From the NCBI GenBank assembly GCA_964626885.1, contig CAZVJA010000061.1, forward strand, positions 1-25,413: a stretch of 25,413 nt of DNA. Reading direction: 5' to 3'. The notes beneath the pieces are model-generated. The model was not told the origin of the DNA. It ran no database searches and saw nothing but the letters and a program-made list of their open reading frames with translations. The stretch comes from CAZVJA01 sp964626885 (lineage in GTDB: Bacteria > Planctomycetota > Planctomycetia > Planctomycetales > Planctomycetaceae). The translations under genes and the position numbers were made by a program. Below are positions 23,791-25,413 of this stretch, piece by piece. Positions within the stretch are counted from its first letter, which is position 1; the number at the start of each line of letters is the position of its first letter.

Positions 23791-23913
23791 ACGAAGCACG
23801 AATGTCGAAAGAAGCACGAAACACCAAGCACGAATAAAACCTTGAATGCTCACATTTGACGTAATTTGGTCTTCGGGATTTCCTTCGTCATTCGGATTTC
23901 GAGCTTCGTCATT
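23791..23913. repeat. Degenerate intergenic repeat of the AAGCACGAA family, copy B
   Basis: AAGCACGAA occurs three times (23794-23802, 23812-23820, 23826-23834). On the right side TTCGTCATT (23884) and CTTCGTCATT (23904) flank the 13-mer CATTCGGATTTCG (23889-23901), which is shared with copy A at 9146-9158. The left and right parts are roughly inverted. No coding frame is evident. It separates the adenylating-enzyme gene from the aldehyde-dehydrogenase-fold gene. Confidence 0.6.
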
Positions 23914-23992
23914 TTCCGGCGTCTTTGCAAACACACATCAATCCAACGACAGAATCACGATTTTTCTCTGACTCACAGCAAAGGACATTGCC

Positions 23993-25413
23993 GTGCTCGA
24001 AATTCCCGTCATCCGCTGGGGTAAGCCGTACGAAAGCCTCCAGAAGGACCCCGTCGTTCACTTCGAGACCGGTGAAACGCTCGCGACTGTGCATCAGGCC
24101 AACGGCGGCCTGATTCAGATGGACCTCCGCAAAGCGCAGCGCGCCCGCGACCTCCTCCGCGAAATTCCCATCTCCGAACTCATCAAGATGTGTTCGAAGG
24201 CGGCGGATCTTTACATGAACGCCGAGCTGCCTCTCGGCAACGGCACGCAGACTCCCGAACAGTTCTGCGTGATGCAGTCGGCCACCACCGGGCTCCCCGA
24301 GCAGATGTGCGCTGCCAACATGCGCAAGAATGCCTTCGTGCTCAAACACATGGGGGACGTACTCGATGCCCTCACCCGCGGCCTCCCGTACGAGATCCTC
24401 ACGAACGGCTTCGGCACCGAAGAGCGGGGCGTGGTGGTCAGCTATCAGGCGAATGCTCCCGTGCTCGGCATGGTGCTCCCGTCGAACTCACCGGGTGTGC
24501 ACACGCTCTGGATGCCGGTTATTCCGCTGCAGGTCGGGCTCGTCCTCAAGCCGGGACCGCAAGAGCCTTGGACTCCCTACCGCATGGTCGAAGCCTTCTG
24601 CCAGGCGGGGGTGCCGCGCGAAGTCGCATCGATTTACCCCGGCGGTCCCGAAGTCGGTGCGGCGGTGTTGGCCGGGTGTGACCGGTCGATGATCTTCGGC
24701 GGAACCGCAACGGTCGAACAATATCATGGCAACCCGCGCGTGCAGGCGCATGGTCCGGGATTCAGCAAGATTCTGCTCGGCGACGACGTCGTCGATCGCT
24801 GGGAGGACTATCTTGATCTGATGGTCGACAGCGTCCTCGTCAATAGCGGCCGCAGTTGCATCAGCTGCTCTGGCATTTGGGCGTCGCGTCACGGCCGCGA
24901 CATCGCTGATGCAATCGCGAAGCGGCTCGGCCCGGTCGCGCCGCTGCCGATGAACGATCCGAAATCGCCACTGGCTGCCTTCACGGTTCCTGGCGCCGCC
25001 GACGCGATCAACGAACAGATCGAGGCGAAGCTCAAGGTCGACGGCGTTACCGAGGTTACGGCCAAGTACCGCAACGGCGATCGGCTAGTGAAGAAGGAAC
25101 GCTGCGATTACCTGCGACCCACGGTGGTCCACTGCACGAGCCCAGAGCCCGAGATCGCCAACACCGAGTACATGTTCCCCTTCGTCTCGGTGGTCGATTG
25201 CCCGCAGGAAAAGATGCTCGCATCGATCAAGCAGACCCTCGTCTGCAGCGCCCTTACCGAAGACCCGAAGTTCTCGCGTCAACTGCTCGACGCGACGCAC
25301 ATCGACCGGCTGAACATCGGCCCGGTGAAGACGATTGCCCTCAACTGGCTGCAGCCTCACGAGGGGAACATCATCGACTTCCTGTTCCGCGCCCGCGCCT
25401 TCCAGAACAGCCC
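23993..25413 (+). CDS. Aldehyde dehydrogenase-fold protein, probably acylating type (3' end cut by window)
   Basis: A GTG at 23993, with AAGGA 7 nt upstream, opens a frame that stays open for 473 codons to the window edge. The product is an aldehyde dehydrogenase superfamily member: PSNSPG with Asn165, LKPGPQEPWTPYRMVEAF, FGGTATVEQY, and the nucleophile segment NSGRSCISCSG with candidate Cys289 (Cys292 nearby). The position normally held by the general-base Glu of ELGGK is instead in HGPGFSK, aligning with His253. Loss of that Glu is a feature of CoA-acylating or acyl-reducing members such as LuxC- and AdhE-type enzymes. With the adenylating-enzyme gene just upstream, reduction of an activated acid to an aldehyde is a fair inference. 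By length only a few residues should be missing. Confidence 0.85.
   Translation, partial: MLEIPVIRWGKPYESLQKDPVVHFETGETLATVHQANGGLIQMDLRKAQRARDLLREIPISELIKMCSKAADLYMNAELPLGNGTQTPEQFCVMQSATTGLPEQMCAANMRKNAFVLKHMGDVLDALTRGLPYEILTNGFGTEERGVVVSYQANAPVLGMVLPSNSPGVHTLWMPVIPLQVGLVLKPGPQEPWTPYRMVEAFCQAGVPREVASIYPGGPEVGAAVLAGCDRSMIFGGTATVEQYHGNPRVQAHGPGFSKILLGDDVVDRWEDYLDLMVDSVLVNSGRSCISCSGIWASRHGRDIADAIAKRLGPVAPLPMNDPKSPLAAFTVPGAADAINEQIEAKLKVDGVTEVTAKYRNGDRLVKKERCDYLRPTVVHCTSPEPEIANTEYMFPFVSVVDCPQEKMLASIKQTLVCSALTEDPKFSRQLLDATHIDRLNIGPVKTIALNWLQPHEGNIIDFLFRARAFQNS

Noticed and set aside
22622..23827. 401-codon minus-strand frame opposite the adenylating enzyme
   Set aside because: Composition is typical of an antisense shadow and the plus strand has the ANL motifs.

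Overview
The window looks like chromosomal DNA from a planctomycete (order Planctomycetales), although no 16S gene is present to prove it. The clues are a DUF1501 protein with a Tat leader, a secreted DUF4838 protein, a PEP-CTERM exported protein, a CX4CH haem-type protein, an HTTM membrane protein with a small partner, several lineage-style hypotheticals, weak operon structure and dispersed intergenic repeats. There are 19 protein genes (18 complete, one cut by the right edge). No rRNA, tRNA, CRISPR array, transposase or phage gene was seen.

Layout. 1-1000: a small secreted protein faces a lower-GC orphan gene. 1026-5819 (minus): a possible operon for exported proteins: DUF1501, then DUF4838 (GH67-like N-terminus), then a Tat-exported protein of unknown function; the last two are 4 nt apart. 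6005-6217: a small lipoprotein. 6287-7949 (minus): a 4-nt-spaced pair, a membrane-anchored partner followed by an HTTM protein. 8072-10167 (minus): a small protein with a histone-H1-like basic tail, an Sm-like small protein, and a membrane-anchored VWA protein. Divergent from the VWA gene, 10461-11570 encodes a secreted protein with a CX4CH motif. 11799-17334 (minus): an M20 deacylase/peptidase, an SDR oxidoreductase, a UbiB/ABC1 kinase-like protein and an AAA+ ATPase.

17781-21351 (plus): an L-ribulokinase-type FGGY kinase and a fucose/arabinose-isomerase-fold protein, which suggest sugar isomerisation followed by phosphorylation. 21557-22387: a PEP-CTERM protein built from five repeats of about 45 residues, followed by a strong intrinsic terminator. 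22649 to the end: an EhpF/PaaK-like adenylating enzyme and an aldehyde-dehydrogenase-fold protein lacking the usual general-base Glu. Together they could form a two-step carboxylate-activation/reduction module that continues past the window.

The least-described material is between the genes. A 144-146 bp long-inverted-repeat element occurs twice, and an internal GC-rich block lies in opposite arms of the two copies. A short motif with 14-bp period sits 5-16 nt after the stop codons of three unrelated genes, always in the same orientation relative to the gene. A third family, rich in AAGCACGAA/TTCGTGCTT-type words, fills two further gaps.
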